Origin: Pseudogemmobacter sp044142105
GTDB taxonomy: Bacteria; Pseudomonadota; Alphaproteobacteria; Rhodobacterales; Rhodobacteraceae
Assembly (NCBI RefSeq): GCF_044142105.1
Contig: NZ_JBGTYM010000008.1
Span: forward strand, 124,001-188,000
Direction of reading: 5' to 3'
Length of the DNA stretch: 64,000 nt
The notes under the pieces are model-generated. The model was not told the origin of the DNA and did not search any database. It saw nothing but the letters and a program-made list of their open reading frames with translations. The position numbers and the translations under genes were made by a program. This document shows, piece after piece, positions 1 to 10,383 of this stretch. Within the stretch, counting starts at the first letter, position 1. Every line of letters starts with the position of its first letter.

Positions 1-442
1 CGATCATCGGCGGCGCGCCGGTGCAGCCGATTTCCTCGTCATAGGACAGCGCGATCTGCAGCGGGCGGTTGACGCCCTGCGCCTTGGCCCGCACCAGCGC
101 CCAGATCGCCAAGGCATCATAGCCTTTCATGTCGCAGGTGCCGCGCCCGAAAAGCCGCCCGTCGCGTTCGGTGACGACCCAGGGGTCCGAGGTCCAGTCC
201 TGACCGTCCACTGGTACAACATCGGTATGCCCCGACAGGACCACGGCGCCTTCGACCCACGGGCCGACATGGGCAAAGAGCGCGGCTTTCTGCCGGTCTT
301 CGTTCCAGTGGCGATGGCTTTCGATGCCATGGCCCGCAAGATACCCCTCAAGCCAATCGATCAGGTCAAGATTCGAGCGCCGACTCACTGTCGGAAAGTT
401 GACCAGCCGGTCAAGAATCTGACGTGGCGTCAGTTCGTCCAT
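1..442 (-). CDS. argE: Acetylornithine deacetylase-like M20 peptidase, N-terminal part
   Basis: The gene runs off the left edge; only the first 147 codons are present, starting at the ATG complementary to 440-442 (MDELTPRQIL). The visible metal-site motifs are those of M20 deacylases: SGHTDVVPVDGQDW near residue 75, GRGTCDMKG near residue 105 and SYDEEIGC near residue 135. ArgE removes the acetyl group from N-acetylornithine in the cytoplasm, but M20 relatives also act on other N-acyl amino acids and dipeptides. It is divergent from a peptide ABC operon, with 237 bases between the starts, so a role in handling imported peptide-type compounds is possible. The family call is firm; the exact substrate is an inference. 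Confidence 0.85.
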   Translation of the reverse strand, partial: MDELTPRQILDRLVNFPTVSRRSNLDLIDWLEGYLAGHGIESHRHWNEDRQKAALFAHVGPWVEGAVVLSGHTDVVPVDGQDWTSDPWVVTERDGRLFGRGTCDMKGYDALAIWALVRAKAQGVNRPLQIALSYDEEIGCTGAPPMI

Positions 443-679
443 GGCAATGCCCCCAGATGTAGTGGCCAACCTTCACCTTGGCCCTAAAGCTGTCAAGTCC
501 TCGCAATTTGACCGACAGACACTGCAATATGCCGGGGATTTCAGATGGATTTGCCCGGCACAAACAGGATTGATAGAGGGAGAAAAATCGGGAAAAGTCG
601 TGAAACGCGGCGGGACCTGGGCATAACCCGGCCTGAAATCCGAAGAAAAACAAGAAGAAGACTACACGGGGAGAACTTC

Positions 680-1688
680 ATGCCCGATGGGGCGCAGCCT
701 GTCCTTGATGTCAGGGGCCTGAAGACCGTTTTCCGCACTCGTGCGGGAGAGATCCATGCCGTGAATGACGTTAGCTTCGCCTTGCAGAGGGGCGAATTGC
801 TGGGCGTCGTGGGTGAGAGTGGCTCGGGTAAATCGGTGACGATGATGTCGCTCTTGCGGCTCCTGCCGATGCCTCCGGCCGAGATTCGGGCCGGCCAGGC
901 GCTCTTAGGCGGCACCGACATTCTCAAGGTCGGGCCGGAGGAGCTGCGCGCCATTCGTGGCGGCAAGATCGGCTTTGTCTTCCAGGACCCGATGACCAGC
1001 CTCAACCCGGTCTTTACCGTCGGCAACCAGATCATGGAGCCCCTGCGCAAGCACCTGGGGATGGACAAGAAGCAGGCGGCAGACCGGGCGACGGAATTGC
1101 TTGAACTGGTCGGCATTCCCGATGCGCGGCGGCGGCTGGGCGATTATCCGCACCAGTTCTCGGGCGGGATGCGGCAGCGGGTGATGATCGCCATCGCCCT
1201 GGCCTGTGACCCCGAAGTGCTGATCGCCGATGAGCCGACAACCGCGTTGGACGTGACCATCCAGGCGCAGATTCTGGAATTGGTGAAGGACCTTCGCCAG
1301 AAGCTTGGCATGGCGATCATCTGGATCACACATGATCTGGGCGTGATCGCGGGCATCGCCGACCGGGTGATGGTGATGTATGGTGGCCAGGTGGCCGAAG
1401 AAGCCCCGGTCAAGGAGCTGTTCGCCCGACCGCAGCACCCCTATACCCGGGCGCTTCTGAAAACGATCCCGAAGATTTCCGGCGCGCGCGAGGCCCGGCT
1501 GAAGGTGATCGAGGGGCAGCCGCCCATCATGTCCGCCACCCCGGTAGCATGCCCCTTCCGGCACCGCTGCGAATATCGCTTCGACCGGTGCGATGTGGAA
1601 AATCCCGCCTTGCGCGGCGTCAGCCCCGGCCATGCCGTGGCCTGCCACTGGACCGCCCCGGCCGGGGCCCCTGCAGAGGGGGTGGTTC

Positions 1689-1696
<8 letters not shown>
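680..1696 (+). CDS. Oligopeptide ABC transporter ATPase (DppD/OppD-like)
   Basis: A 338-aa ATPase of a peptide/nickel-class importer. It has Walker A GESGSGKS at residues 45-52, the Q-loop in FVFQDPMTSLNP, the signature FSGGMRQRV, Walker B VLIADEPTTALD and the H-loop ITHDLGV. The C-terminal region has the cysteine-containing OppD/DppD extension (CPFRHRCEYRFDRC), which in characterised relatives can bind an Fe-S cluster. I chose the ATG at 680 because GGGGAG lies 7 bases upstream and the conserved domain begins shortly after; the open frame extends back to 545 without conserved sequence. It overlaps the next ATPase by 8 bases and is the first gene of a five-gene importer operon. Confidence 0.92.
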
Positions 1697-2755
<1,059 letters not shown>

Positions 2756-2756
<1 letters not shown>

Positions 2757-4459
2757 TGAAACTGAGAACCGCCCTGCTGGGCGCGATCTGCGTGGCGGGT
2801 TCCGCCACGGTCGCGCTCGCCGATCGCGGCGCCGATGGGCATGTCAACGTGCTCTACTGGCAGGCACCGTCGATCCTGAACCCCTATCTGTCCTCGGGCA
2901 CCAAGGATGTGGAAACCTCCTCGCTTGTGCTGGAAGGGCTGGCGGGCTTTGACGAGAAGGGTGTGGTCTTCCCGCGTCTGGCCGTCGATGTGCCCACCGT
3001 CGAGAATGGCGGCATCACGCCCGATCTGATGCAGATCACCTGGAAGCTGAAGCCGGGTCTGCTGTGGTCAGACGGCACGCCGGTCACCTCGGCCGACGCC
3101 AAGTTCACCTATGAATATTGTACCCATCCCGAGGGCGGCTGCGCCCAGGCGGCACGCTACGAAGGCATCGCGTCGATCGAGACGCCCGATGCCGAAACCA
3201 TCGTGATCAAGTATACCGCACCAAAGCCCAACCCCTATACGGCCTTTGTCGGCGGCACCTCGCCGCTTCTCCAGGCGGCGCAATTCGCCAATTGCCTGGG
3301 CGCGGCGGCCTCGACCTGTACTGACCAGAACTTCAAACCGATCGGCACCGGCCCCTTCATGGTCAAGGACTTCAAGGTCAATGACACGGTGGAAATGGTT
3401 GCCAACCCGAACTACCGCGACCCGGCCAAGCCCGCTTTCGCGACGATGACGATCAAGGGCGGCGGCGATGCCACCGCAGCGGCCCGCGCCGTGATGGAAA
3501 CCGGCGAATTCGACTATGCTTGGAACACCCAGATCAACCCCGAACAGCAGGAACAGATGAAGGCCGCCGGCAAGGGCGTGCTTCTGAACGGCTTCGGCAC
3601 GCTGGTCGAGCGGATCGAGATGAACATGACCGATCCCTCGCCGGACCTGGCCGAGGGCGAGCGGTCCACCACCAAGCATCCGCACCCCTTCCTGTCGGAC
3701 ATCCGCGTCCGCAAGGCGCTGTCGATGGCGATCGACCGTCAGACCCTGGTCGATATCGGCTATGGTTCGGCCGGCCGCGCCACCTGCAACCTGGTGCCCG
3801 CGCCCGAGATGTTCGCCTCGAAGAACACCGACTGCATCGCGCAGGACATGGAAGGCGCCAAGGCTCTGATGGCCGAAGCGGGCTGGACCGACACCGACGG
3901 GGACGGCTTCCTCGACAAGGATGGCAAGAAGATGCACATCCTCTACCAGACCTCGACCAACCCGGTCCGTCAGGACTTCCAGGCGGTCATCAAGGACTGG
4001 TGGACCGAGCTGGGCGTGGATGTCGAACTGAAGAATATCGATGCCTCGGTCTTCTTCGGCGGCGATGCGGGTTCGCCCGACACGTTCCAGAAGTTCTACG
4101 CCGATGTCGAAATGTACGCCAACAACTTCGACGGCACCGATCCCGAGCCCTACCTGGCGCAGTACCTCTGCAACAAGATCCCGGGCCCGGAGAACCAGTG
4201 GCAGGGCGAGAACATCAACCGCTTCTGCGACCCGGCCTATGATGCCCTGGTCGATGAGCTGTCGAAGACCGCCGATATGGCCAAGCGTTCCGAAATCGCC
4301 ATCAAGCTGAACGAGATGCTGACCAAGGACAGCTATGTCGTCGTGCCGCTGGTCGACCGCGGTCGTCTGTCGGCCGCGTCGAACACGCTGGGCGGCGTTG
4401 TGCTGAACACCTGGGACACCGAGCTGTGGAATGCCCAGGACTGGTTCCGCATGAAGTGA
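2756..4459 (+). CDS. Peptide ABC transporter substrate-binding protein
   Basis: A 567-aa periplasmic solute-binding protein of family 5 (DppA/OppA type). The first 22 residues form a Sec signal peptide ending in VALA before DRGADGH. The body shows typical family features such as LVLEGLAGFD, the PIGTGPFMVKDF loop and SDIRVRKALSMAIDRQTL. The start overlaps the previous stop by one base (TGATG) and AAGGAG lies just upstream. A strong hairpin follows the gene. The ligand cannot be told from sequence; relatives bind di- and oligopeptides, opines or other amino-acid derivatives. Confidence 0.9.
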
Positions 4460-4466
4460 TCTGACA

Positions 4467-4493
4467 GGGCGCGCCGGCCTGCCCGGCGCGCCC
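4467..4493 (+). terminator. GC-rich stem-loop after binding-protein gene
   Basis: A perfect 11-bp stem (GGGCGCGCCGG and its complement) around a 5-base loop lies 8 bases after the binding-protein stop and before the permease genes. There is no T-run, only CCCTTCC. I read it as a partial terminator or mRNA-stabilising hairpin that lets the binding protein be made in excess over the permeases. Confidence 0.6.
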
Positions 4494-4547
4494 CCCTTCC
4501 GTCACTTCTCCCCTTTCCCATTCGACCGATCTGCCGAGGCGCCCGCC

Positions 4548-5555
4548 ATGTTGACCTTCACCCTGCGACGGTTGTTGCTGGCCATCCCGACGCTTCTGCT
4601 GATCAGTCTTGTGATCTTCTTCCTGGTCGACCTTGCGCCCGGCTCTCCGGCGAGCGAGATTCCCCTGACCGTGCCACCCGAAGTGCGCGCTAAGATCCTG
4701 GAAAGCCTGGGCGTCAACCAGCCGGTCTGGGTGCGCTACCTGCTGTGGCTGAAGCAGTTCTTCTATGTCGAGCCGCTGAACGGCATCGACGCGATGTTCG
4801 GCACCAATTACGCCGAGGGGATGCAGCGGATCATCAGCTATCAAAGCCGCTCGCCCGTCTTCTCGATCATCGCCGACCGCATCCCGCAGACGCTGACCGT
4901 CATCGGCACCGCCTATCTTGTCGGCGTGATGATCGCGCTCCCTATCGGCATCTATTCGGCCTATCGGCAATATTCGCTGTTCGATCAGTTGGGCACGGTC
5001 TTCGCCATGATCGGCTTCTCGGTGCCGACCTTCTTCACCGGCACGCTGTTCATCATCATCTTCGCGGTCTGGCTGGGGTGGTTCCCCACCAAATATGACA
5101 CGACGTTGAACGTGACCGACTGGGACAGTTTCCTGAAGCAGCTCCGCCAGATGGCCATGCCGGTAATGGTCCTGGGTCTGGCCAATGCCGCTGCGATCAG
5201 CCGCTACATGCGCTCATCCATGCTGGACAATATGGGGCAGGACTATGTGCGCACCGCCCGTGCCAAGGGCATGAACGAAAAGGTCGTGGTCCTGAAGCAC
5301 GTCCTGCGCAATTCGCTGATCCCGGTGGTCACCGTCATCGCACTTGGCATCCCCTCGATCTTCGGCGGCGCCATCATCACCGAGAACCTGTTCGGCGTGA
5401 ACGGCATCGGCTCAGCGCTGATCCAGGCGATCCATGGCAATGACCTGCCCATGGTGCAGACGCTGGCCTTCATCTTCGCGATCCTGATCGTGCTCTTCAA
5501 CCTGATCGCCGACCTTCTCTATGGCATGCTTGACCCGAGGATCCGCTATGACTGA
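4548..5555 (+). CDS. Peptide ABC transporter permease (DppB-like)
   Basis: A 335-aa inner-membrane permease. The N-terminal segment MLTFTLRRLLLAIPTLLLISLVIFFLVDLAPG is the usual first helix of DppB/OppB proteins, followed by about five more hydrophobic segments. The cytoplasmic EAA loop that docks on the ATPase is visible as YVRTARAKGMNEKVVVLKH near residues 235-255. It ends eight bases after the start of the partner permease. Confidence 0.92.
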   Translation: MLTFTLRRLLLAIPTLLLISLVIFFLVDLAPGSPASEIPLTVPPEVRAKILESLGVNQPVWVRYLLWLKQFFYVEPLNGIDAMFGTNYAEGMQRIISYQSRSPVFSIIADRIPQTLTVIGTAYLVGVMIALPIGIYSAYRQYSLFDQLGTVFAMIGFSVPTFFTGTLFIIIFAVWLGWFPTKYDTTLNVTDWDSFLKQLRQMAMPVMVLGLANAAAISRYMRSSMLDNMGQDYVRTARAKGMNEKVVVLKHVLRNSLIPVVTVIALGIPSIFGGAIITENLFGVNGIGSALIQAIHGNDLPMVQTLAFIFAILIVLFNLIADLLYGMLDPRIRYD

Positions 5556-6459
5556 TGCATCCATGGGCGTCGCCCCGCCCGAGAGCCAGCTCAAGGCGGT
5601 CTGGCTGCAATTCATCAAGCACAGGGGCGCGATGTTCGGGCTGATCGTCCTGGTCACGCTGGTGGTGCTGGTCCTCTTGGGGCCGCTGTTCTGGCACCCC
5701 GAGAAGCTGAAAGTGGTCGAGGCACTGAAGTCGAAGAACCTTGGGCCTTCGCTGAAGTTTCCGCTGGGCACCGACCATCTAGGCCGCGACACGTTGCAGC
5801 GCATGATGGCGGCGGGCAAGGTCAGCCTTGCCGTGGGTTTCGTTGCCATGACCATCGCCATAGTGTTCGGCACCACGATCGGCGTGCTGGCGGGCTATTT
5901 CAGGCGGCTGGACGGTCCCTTGATGCGGCTGACCGATATGTTCCTCGCCCTGCCGCTGATCCCGCTGCTTCTGGTGCTGGTCATGCTGTTCCGCGACCGC
6001 ATCGCCGGAATCCTTGGGCCCGAGATCGGCGCCTTCACTCTGATCGTCTTCGCCATCGGCATGACGAGCTGGATGCAGGCGGCGCGCATCGTGCGCGGCG
6101 AGGTACTGGCGCTCAAGGAGCGCGAATATGTGCTGGCCTCGCGCTCGATCGGCACAAGACCGCGCCGGGTGATCCTGCGCCACATCCTGCCCAATGTTCT
6201 GTCGCCCGTCATGGTGGCGGCGACGCTGGGCGTGGCAGAGGCGATCATCACCGAATCCGTCCTGTCCTTCCTGGGCCTGGGTTTCCCGCCCGATTTCCCG
6301 ACCTGGGGCCGGCTGTTGTACGAAGGGCTCGACTACATGCAGCAATACCCCGCCCGGGTGATCTTCCCGGGGCTGGCGATCTCGCTGACGGTGCTGTCGG
6401 TCAATCTGATCGGCGACGGGTTGCGCGACGCGCTGGATCCGAGGATCCGCGGGCGATAA
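5548..6459 (+). CDS. Peptide ABC transporter permease (DppC-like)
   Basis: A 303-aa permease of the same importer. It has the cytoplasmic N-terminal tail and the first helix typical of DppC/OppC (FGLIVLVTLVVLVLLGPLFW), the motif PLGTDHLGRDTLQRMMAAGKVSL, and an EAA loop (YVLASRSIGTRPRRVILRH). I chose the ATG at 5548, which overlaps the dppB-like stop. The stop codon lies in the loop of a perfect hairpin that closes the operon. Confidence 0.92.
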   Translation: MTDASMGVAPPESQLKAVWLQFIKHRGAMFGLIVLVTLVVLVLLGPLFWHPEKLKVVEALKSKNLGPSLKFPLGTDHLGRDTLQRMMAAGKVSLAVGFVAMTIAIVFGTTIGVLAGYFRRLDGPLMRLTDMFLALPLIPLLLVLVMLFRDRIAGILGPEIGAFTLIVFAIGMTSWMQAARIVRGEVLALKEREYVLASRSIGTRPRRVILRHILPNVLSPVMVAATLGVAEAIITESVLSFLGLGFPPDFPTWGRLLYEGLDYMQQYPARVIFPGLAISLTVLSVNLIGDGLRDALDPRIRGR

Positions 6460-6469
6460 CGCCCGCGGA
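6446..6469 (+). terminator. Operon-end hairpin with stop codon in its loop
   Basis: TCCGCGGGCG and its exact complement form a 10-bp stem around an ATAA tetraloop; the TAA of the DppC-like gene is 6457-6459. No T-run follows. It is the only terminator candidate between this operon and the convergent DUF3422 gene. Confidence 0.5.
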
Positions 6470-6523
6470 CGGAAAGCACGCCAGTCCGCCTAGATTTTTC
6501 GACGACAGAGAACCTCTTGCGGT

Positions 6524-7816
6524 TCAGTGCATCCCCTTGCGGATGCGGCGGATCATCAGCCAGACCAGGAAGATGACCGGAAGCACCAAAGCGCCGGTCA
6601 GCATCTCCTTGGTCAGGCCAAATTCATGCGCCAGCGGGTAGGCTGCATAGGCGGCAAGGCTGACGGCGTAATAGCTGATCGCCACAACCGACAGGCCTTC
6701 GACCGTATGCTGCAGGCGCAGTTGCAGATCGGCGCGGCGGTCCATGCTTTCCAGCACCTTCTGGTTCTGGGCCGAACGCTCCACATCCACCCGCGTCCGC
6801 AACAGCTCCGACGCCCGCGCCGCCCGGTCCACCATGGCCTTGAGCCGCCCCTCGGCCGATTTCACTGTGCGCATCGCCGGATCGTAGCGCCGCATCATGA
6901 ACTCGGCAAAGGTCTGACGGCCATTGATCCGCTCTTCCCGCAGCACCTCGATCCGCTGGTTCAGGATCGCCTCATAGGCAGCGGTCGCACCGAAGCGGAA
7001 CGAGAACTGCACTGCAAGGCTTTCCAGTTCGGCCGAGATCGCCAGCAATTCATGCAATGTCGTTTCCGGCGAGCGCCCTGCCATATCCAGCCCCGAGACC
7101 AGGGCCGACAGCGCAGGATCTAGCGCATTGAGCCTTGCGCTCAGGCTGCGGGCGCGCAGAAGGCCCAGCATCGACATGGCGCGGTAGATCTCGATCTCGC
7201 AGAGCCGCTGGACGATCCGCCCCACCCGACGCGCGCCCGTGCCGGGGCGGACAAAAACGGCAAAGCGCATCTGGCCAGCGGGGTCGATGTGGAAATCACC
7301 GGCTATGACAGCGGCCCCGTCGACCACCCGGCTCATCGCCAGGCTTTCCGGCACGAACCAGTCTTCGACCTGCCGCAGCATCTCGCTTTCATCCTGGGGC
7401 ATCGGCACGATGCGGATCAGGGCCGAGGTCAGCCGCCGCCCCGGCGCCGAGACAAGCCAACCCTCGGGCAAGAGCGCGGCATCCGCCGGATCAAAAGGCC
7501 GCGCCGAAACGCCGGGCGTGAAGGCCGTGTAGGTGACGAACTCGGTATGGCTTTCCCATTTCAGCACCGCCCGGCCCAGAGGCCCCGAGAAATGCGTGGC
7601 CTCCGGTTGTGGGTGGGACGAGCCATGCAGGTCAAGAAGCGCCAGAAGATGCGCCCGGTCGCGCGCGCGGTCGCGGTTCGCGGCCGCTACAGGCTCCTTG
7701 AAAGCCACGAACAACGCGGTCGAGGGCACTTCGACCAGAGGAAAGGGCCGGGCGTGAAGCTCGTTCACGGTGGCATAGCGAAGCGGGTGGTCCTGATCGG
7801 GGGTCATGCGCGGCAC
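6524..7816 (-). CDS. DUF3422 family membrane-anchored protein
   Basis: A 430-aa protein whose start HPLRYATVNELHARPF is the hallmark of DUF3422 proteins. The middle is rich in charged helices (residues about 220-370, coiled-coil-like), and two hydrophobic segments near the C-terminus (SVVAISYYAVSLAAYAAY and MLTGALVLPVIFLVWLMI) end in a short basic tail. The layout suggests a cytoplasmic body anchored to the inner membrane. The family has no established function that I know of. A second ATG three codons downstream (MTPDQ) could be the true start. It is downstream of proA in the same direction, with a 112-base gap. Confidence 0.85.
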   Translation of the reverse strand: MPRMTPDQDHPLRYATVNELHARPFPLVEVPSTALFVAFKEPVAAANRDRARDRAHLLALLDLHGSSHPQPEATHFSGPLGRAVLKWESHTEFVTYTAFTPGVSARPFDPADAALLPEGWLVSAPGRRLTSALIRIVPMPQDESEMLRQVEDWFVPESLAMSRVVDGAAVIAGDFHIDPAGQMRFAVFVRPGTGARRVGRIVQRLCEIEIYRAMSMLGLLRARSLSARLNALDPALSALVSGLDMAGRSPETTLHELLAISAELESLAVQFSFRFGATAAYEAILNQRIEVLREERINGRQTFAEFMMRRYDPAMRTVKSAEGRLKAMVDRAARASELLRTRVDVERSAQNQKVLESMDRRADLQLRLQHTVEGLSVVAISYYAVSLAAYAAYPLAHEFGLTKEMLTGALVLPVIFLVWLMIRRIRKGMH

Positions 7817-7928
7817 CTAGGGTCTCTTCCCGCGCCATAGGGCGGGCAGGCCCGGAGGGGCCAGAAAAATCCCAGTGCGCAAGGGTATGCAACGGCGCTG
7901 TTGCGCGATTGCAATCCCCCTGCCGCCC

Positions 7929-9188
7929 TCAGGGCCGGATCGTGCCGTTGCCGGTGACCAGATATTTGAAGCTGCACAATTGTTCGGCGCCCACCGGACC
8001 GCGCGCATGAAGCTTGCCCGTCGCGATGCCGATCTCGCCGCCCATGCCGAACTCGCCGCCATCGGCGAATTGGGTGCTGGCATTGCGCATCAGGATGGCG
8101 GAGTCGAGTTGCTTGAAAAACTGCTCGGCCGTGGCGTCATTCTCGGTCAGGATCGCCTCGGTGTGCTGGCTGCCATATTTGCGGATATGGGCGATGGCCT
8201 GATCCACCCCATCGACCAGTTTCACCGCGATGATCTTGTCCAGGAATTCATGGCCGAAATCTTCGGGCGCAGCCTTTGCCGTGCCCTTGATCTTCGCAAG
8301 CTCACCCTCGGCGCGCACCTCGACCCCGGCCTTCATCAGATCCTCGACCAGAACGCCGCCATGCTTGGTGTAGAACTGCCAGTCGATCAGCAGGCATTCG
8401 GCCGCCCCGCAAACCCCTGTCCGCCGGGTCTTGGCGTTCAGCACCACGGCACGCGCCTTTTCCAGATCGGCGTCACGGTCGGCATAGATGTGGCAGATGC
8501 CCTCCAGATGGGCAAAGACCGGCACCCGCGCCTCGCGCTGCACCAGCCCGACCAGCCCCTTGCCGCCGCGCGGCACGATCACGTCGATATGCCCAACCGC
8601 GCGCAGCATGGCCGTCACCATCTCGCGGTCGGCCACCGGCACCAGCTGGATGGCCGCTTCGGGCAGGTTCGCCGCGCGCAGGCCCTCCAGCATGCAGGCA
8701 TGGATCGCTTCCGAAGAATTGCGGCTGTCCGACCCGCCGCGCAGGATCGCCGCATTGCCGGATTGCAGGCACAGCGCCCCGGCATCCGCCGTCACATTGG
8801 GCCGGCTTTCAAAAATGATGCCGACCACGCCCAGCGGTGTCGCAACGCGCTGGATATGCAGGCCGTTCGGCCGGTCCCATTCCGCCAGCACGCGGCCGAC
8901 CGGATCCTTCTGCTCGGCAATCGCGCGCAAGCCGTCGGAAATCCCGCGCACCCGCGCCTCGTTCAGGGTCAGCCGGTCCAGCATGGCGGCGGTCATGCCT
9001 TTCTTCTCGGCCTCGGCCAGATCCATGACATTCTCGTCCAGGATCGCCTGCCGCCGCTCCCAGATCGCGGTCGCGGCCGCCTGCAAGGCCACGGCCTTGC
9101 GCTCGGAGGAGGCAAGGGCCAGTTCCGCCGCGGCAGCCCTGGCCTTGCGGCCGATGTCGTTCATCAAATCACTGAATTGCCCGTCCAT
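7929..9188 (-). CDS. proA: Gamma-glutamyl phosphate reductase
   Basis: A 419-aa ProA of normal length, which reduces glutamyl-5-phosphate to glutamate semialdehyde with NADPH, the second step of proline synthesis. The protein reads through the NAD(P)-binding part (IIFESRPNVTADAGALCLQSGNAAILRGG) and the active-site cysteine region (TRRTGVCGAAECLLID), and ends with the oligomerisation region containing STQFADGGEFGMGGEIGIAT and HARGPVG. It follows proB by 67 bases on the same strand. Confidence 0.97.
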   Translation of the reverse strand: MDGQFSDLMNDIGRKARAAAAELALASSERKAVALQAAATAIWERRQAILDENVMDLAEAEKKGMTAAMLDRLTLNEARVRGISDGLRAIAEQKDPVGRVLAEWDRPNGLHIQRVATPLGVVGIIFESRPNVTADAGALCLQSGNAAILRGGSDSRNSSEAIHACMLEGLRAANLPEAAIQLVPVADREMVTAMLRAVGHIDVIVPRGGKGLVGLVQREARVPVFAHLEGICHIYADRDADLEKARAVVLNAKTRRTGVCGAAECLLIDWQFYTKHGGVLVEDLMKAGVEVRAEGELAKIKGTAKAAPEDFGHEFLDKIIAVKLVDGVDQAIAHIRKYGSQHTEAILTENDATAEQFFKQLDSAILMRNASTQFADGGEFGMGGEIGIATGKLHARGPVGAEQLCSFKYLVTGNGTIRP

Positions 9189-9255
9189 GCCCTAGCCCCT
9201 TCATCTTGGCCCAAATATCCCGGGGGTCCGAGGGCAGAGCCCCCGGGGCCTGGGA

Positions 9256-10383
9256 TCAGAGCACCATATCGTCGCGATGCACCAGCGCCGCCCGGCCCTG
9301 ATAGCCCAGGATCGCCTCGATCTCGGCAGACCTGTGCCCCGCGATCTTCTTCGCCTCGGCGCTGGTATAGCGCACCAGCCCCTTGGCCAGAACCACGCCC
9401 TCGGGCGACAGGATCGCCACCGGCTCGCCCCGCCCGAACGTGCCGGTGACCCGCGTCACCCCGGCGGGCAGCAGGCTTTTGCCCGCCCGCAGCGCCGTCA
9501 CCGCACCCGCATCCAGGACCAGCTCGCCCTTGGGCTTCATCGCATTGATCCAGCGCTTGCGCGCCAGTTGCGGATCGGCCGCGGGCACGAACCAGGTCCG
9601 CGCCGCGCCTTGCGCCAATGCGGTCAGGGGCCGCAGGACCGAACCTTCCATGATCGCCATGGCGCAACCGCCCGCGACGGCCGTGCGCGCGGCCAGAAGC
9701 TTGGTCTTCATCCCGCCCTTGGACAGGCCGGAAATCGGGTCGCCCGCCATGGCCTCGATCTCGGGGGTGATCGTCTCGACCAGATCAAACCTGCGAGCGG
9801 TGGCGTCTTCCTTCGGGTTGGCGGTGTAGAACCCGTCGACATCCGACAGCAGGATCAGCTGATCCGCCCCCACCGTCACCGCGATCTGCGCCGCGAGCCG
9901 GTCATTGTCGCCAAAGCGGATCTCGTCGGTGGCGACGGTGTCATTCTCGTTCACGATCGGCACGACATGCAGGCCGATCAGCGTCTCCATCGTGGCGCGG
10001 CTGTTCAGATAGCGCCGCCGGTCGGTCGTATCCTCAAGCGTCACCAGAACCTGCGCCGTGGTGATGCCATGCGGCGCCAGCACTTCCTCATAGGCGCGCG
10101 CCAGCCGGATCTGGCCCACGGCGGCCGCCGCCTGGCTTTGCTCCAGCGTCAGCGCGCCTTCGGGCAGGCCCAGGATCAGCCGCCCCAGCGCGATGGAGCC
10201 GGAAGAGACCAGAACCACATCCGTGCCGCGCAGCCGCGCCTCGGCCACATCCAGCGCCAGCGCCGACAGCCATGCCTGCTTCAACCCCTTCTGGCGATCC
10301 ACCAGCAGGGCCGAGCCGATCTTGACGACCAGCCGCTTCGCCGCCCGCACATCGGGGGCGCGGGTCTCGGTCAGGGTTGCCAT
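9256..10383 (-). CDS. proB: Glutamate 5-kinase with PUA domain
   Basis: A 375-aa ProB, which phosphorylates glutamate to start proline synthesis and is usually feedback-inhibited by proline. The amino-acid-kinase domain covers about residues 15-270 (VVKIGSALLVD, VLVSSGSIALGR, PIVNENDTVATDEIRFGDND, LSDVDGFYTANP, GGMKTKLLAA). The C-terminal 100 residues are a PUA domain (KGELVLDAGAVTALRAGKSLLPAGV). The start overlaps the end of obgE by 13 bases, so the two genes are translationally linked. Confidence 0.97.
   Translation of the reverse strand: MATLTETRAPDVRAAKRLVVKIGSALLVDRQKGLKQAWLSALALDVAEARLRGTDVVLVSSGSIALGRLILGLPEGALTLEQSQAAAAVGQIRLARAYEEVLAPHGITTAQVLVTLEDTTDRRRYLNSRATMETLIGLHVVPIVNENDTVATDEIRFGDNDRLAAQIAVTVGADQLILLSDVDGFYTANPKEDATARRFDLVETITPEIEAMAGDPISGLSKGGMKTKLLAARTAVAGGCAMAIMEGSVLRPLTALAQGAARTWFVPAADPQLARKRWINAMKPKGELVLDAGAVTALRAGKSLLPAGVTRVTGTFGRGEPVAILSPEGVVLAKGLVRYTSAEAKKIAGHRSAEIEAILGYQGRAALVHRDDMVL

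Noticed and set aside
7875..9449. A 524-codon plus-strand open frame
   Set aside because: It lies opposite proA and the proB end, which are certain. The protein is low-complexity and without motifs.
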